IMG/VR virus record: IMGVR_UViG_3300035703_000204
Location: 1-38,417 of that record
Length of the DNA: 38,417 bases
Source of the DNA: a virus
Reading direction: 5' to 3' (one strand)
A program made the translations under genes and the position numbers. The notes below the pieces were generated by a model. It was not told the DNA's origin, did no database searches, and saw only the letters and a program-made list of their open reading frames with translations. Below, in pieces: positions 37,315-38,417 of the stretch; position 1 is the first letter of the stretch; the number at the start of each line of letters is the position of its first letter.

Positions 37315-37751
37315 GGTGCTGGTGGTCTCCATGCTTCTGCCAGTCCTGTCAACACGATCTGCGGATTTTGGGGCGTGATTTCCTGCATTGTAAACGCTGG
37401 TCGAAGGTATCTATCTGGAAGATACTGCTCACCCAAATGAGCTTCAGCAGCGGTGATCATGTCGCGTTTTTTTCCAGCCAACACAAGCATTGAAAACGCT
37501 GTTGGCTGTGGCATTAGGTCCAGCTTTTCCTGCATCTCAGCAAGCGTGTAGCGGCTACCATTGCTGACGAATCGCGTCACGGTTTCGCCGTCGATTTCCT
37601 CAGTCACGTCTTGGCCAGAGACGCCCCAGACGTACTCGTAATCGAGGATGAATTCCTGCACGTCCGATTCCATCCGCTGATTCAAGCGAATCACGGCGTT
37701 TCGTGATTCTTCACGGATGTTTAGCGATGCTGGTGGTACTTCAAACGGCAT
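37311..37751 (-). CDS. Unknown tail-region protein
   Basis: 146 residues from ATG at 37751, with AAGGA ten bases upstream. It starts PFEVPPASLNIREESRNAVI; the region TRFVSNGSRYTLAEMQEKLD suggests a compact mixed fold; the end is Pro-rich. It follows the tail fibre by 12 bases on the same strand and is probably part of the host-recognition end of the tail. No family recognised. Confidence 0.5.
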   Translation of the reverse strand: MPFEVPPASLNIREESRNAVIRLNQRMESDVQEFILDYEYVWGVSGQDVTEEIDGETVTRFVSNGSRYTLAEMQEKLDLMPQPTAFSMLVLAGKKRDMITAAEAHLGEQYLPDRYLRPAFTMQEITPQNPQIVLTGLAEAWRPPAP

Positions 37752-37763
37752 TGATTTCAATCC

Positions 37764-38417
37764 TTAGACAAACGTGAGAGCCATTCGGCGAGTAACGCCG
37801 TCATCACCGCGAACAACTATGTTGCCAGTGGTGTTAGATGTCCGCTCGAAGGACATTTGGCCGTTGGTAGCAAGCGTGCGTGACGCAGTCGGAATGAACG
37901 TCAGGTCGGAACTGGCGACGATCGCTCTTGTGATACGACATTGATTATCATCTATTAACACAACATCATTCCCGGAAAAACTGCGAATCGTGGTTGCACC
38001 TCCAGATGCGTGCAGAGCACAATTTCCACCACCGATGAAACGATACCCCCAACCAGCATTTCCAATTACCTCGACGACTCCAGTAATCCCAACGCTTAAT
38101 CCGGTCGTAAACGCCCCCGCCGAGTTAAAATGCCCCAACTGCACAGGCCGATTCGTCCCGCCACCAGTGCCAACAGTCGAGCCAATTTGGTGAGCCGTTG
38201 CAGTGGCTTTCAGGCAGAGTGATTCCCATGACGTGCCGGAAATGGTGCCGAAGATTTCGGCCTGCATCGGGGTGAGGCCATTACGCAGAATCAGGTTGCC
38301 GCTGCTTGTGATTGCTCCAGCAGTAAGCGTGTTTGTCCCAAGGCTCAACGCTCCTGTCAGCGTTCCACCAGTCAACGCAAGCCGACCGGCAATCAGCGTA
38401 TCCACTTGAGCCGAGGA
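37764..38417 (-). CDS. Tail fibre protein, main part (begins at 256-1)
   Basis: C-terminal part of the 260-residue fibre protein that starts at 256 on the left side of the join. The frame is open to the window end, so it is not truncated biologically. After the GGTLTG shaft the sequence is Gly/Thr/Ser rich with beta-type strands (LSVGITGVVEVIGNAGWGYR, GNCALHASGGATTIRSF) and ends in GNIVVRGDDGVTRRMALTFV. These Gly/Ser/Thr-rich repeats with short strands suit a trimeric fibre tip. An internal GTG start at 38405 would cut off the N-terminus and is not used. Confidence 0.72.
   Translation of the reverse strand, partial: SSAQVDTLIAGRLALTGGTLTGALSLGTNTLTAGAITSSGNLILRNGLTPMQAEIFGTISGTSWESLCLKATATAHQIGSTVGTGGGTNRPVQLGHFNSAGAFTTGLSVGITGVVEVIGNAGWGYRFIGGGNCALHASGGATTIRSFSGNDVVLIDDNQCRITRAIVASSDLTFIPTASRTLATNGQMSFERTSNTTGNIVVRGDDGVTRRMALTFV
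38291..38417. repeat. Terminal direct repeat, right copy
   Basis: Identical to bases 1-127; see the left copy. Together they show the genome closes on itself. Confidence 0.93.

Overview
This window looks like one complete, circular dsDNA phage genome of about 38,290 bp. The first 127 bases are repeated exactly as the last 127 bases, and one tail-fibre gene reads in frame across the join. The order of recognisable genes (large terminase, gpW-like, lambda-type portal, prohead protease/scaffold, capsid, cement-like protein, tail tube, G/GT frameshift pair, 1090-residue tape measure) is that of a long-tailed, non-contractile (siphovirus-like) phage of the lambda/HK97 world. A repressor and a tyrosine recombinase suggest a temperate lifestyle. 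The host is not named by the sequence. Two paired inverted repeats of REP type and the beta-repeat style of one tail protein remind me of planctomycete genomes, but that is inference from memory.

Layout. The minus strand carries the late genes. Transcription starts near 22.7 kb and runs leftwards: an unknown protein, a holin-like peptide, a membrane protein, a papain-type cysteine peptidase and an exported thioredoxin-trypsin fusion (22.7-19.1 kb); terminase, portal, protease and capsid (19.1-12.3 kb); connector, tail tube, chaperones and tape measure (12.3-5.8 kb); minor tail proteins, a glycosyltransferase and a beta-rich adhesin-like protein (5.8-0.3 kb); then across the circle join the tail fibre and four further small or tail-associated genes (38.3-36.2 kb). 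Most neighbours overlap by ATGA, so translation is tightly coupled.

The plus strand carries control, DNA metabolism and accessory genes. A repressor flanked by three operator-like sites and two strong terminators (23.6-24.1 kb) is followed by an integrase (24.8-26.1 kb), a CsrA-family gene with an in-frame upstream start that would add a membrane anchor (26.2-26.5 kb), Cys-rich small proteins, a flap endonuclease/5'-3' exonuclease-like protein, a probable replication initiator carrying a pentanucleotide tract, and a ParB-like protein with no ParA. From 32.4 to 36.1 kb there is an array of a dozen small unknown genes, most separated by copies of the same hairpin element, which often also supplies the ribosome-binding site.

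The most unusual signals are: (1) the repeated intergenic hairpin array; (2) five copies of a 14-bp palindrome ATTTC-N4-GAAAT scattered over the genome, one directly upstream of parB, which look like dispersed ParB sites; (3) the two-start CsrA; (4) the papain-like peptidase and thioredoxin-trypsin pair next to the lysis-type genes. No tRNA, CRISPR array or insertion sequence was recognised, and no DNA polymerase, helicase or small terminase subunit could be identified.
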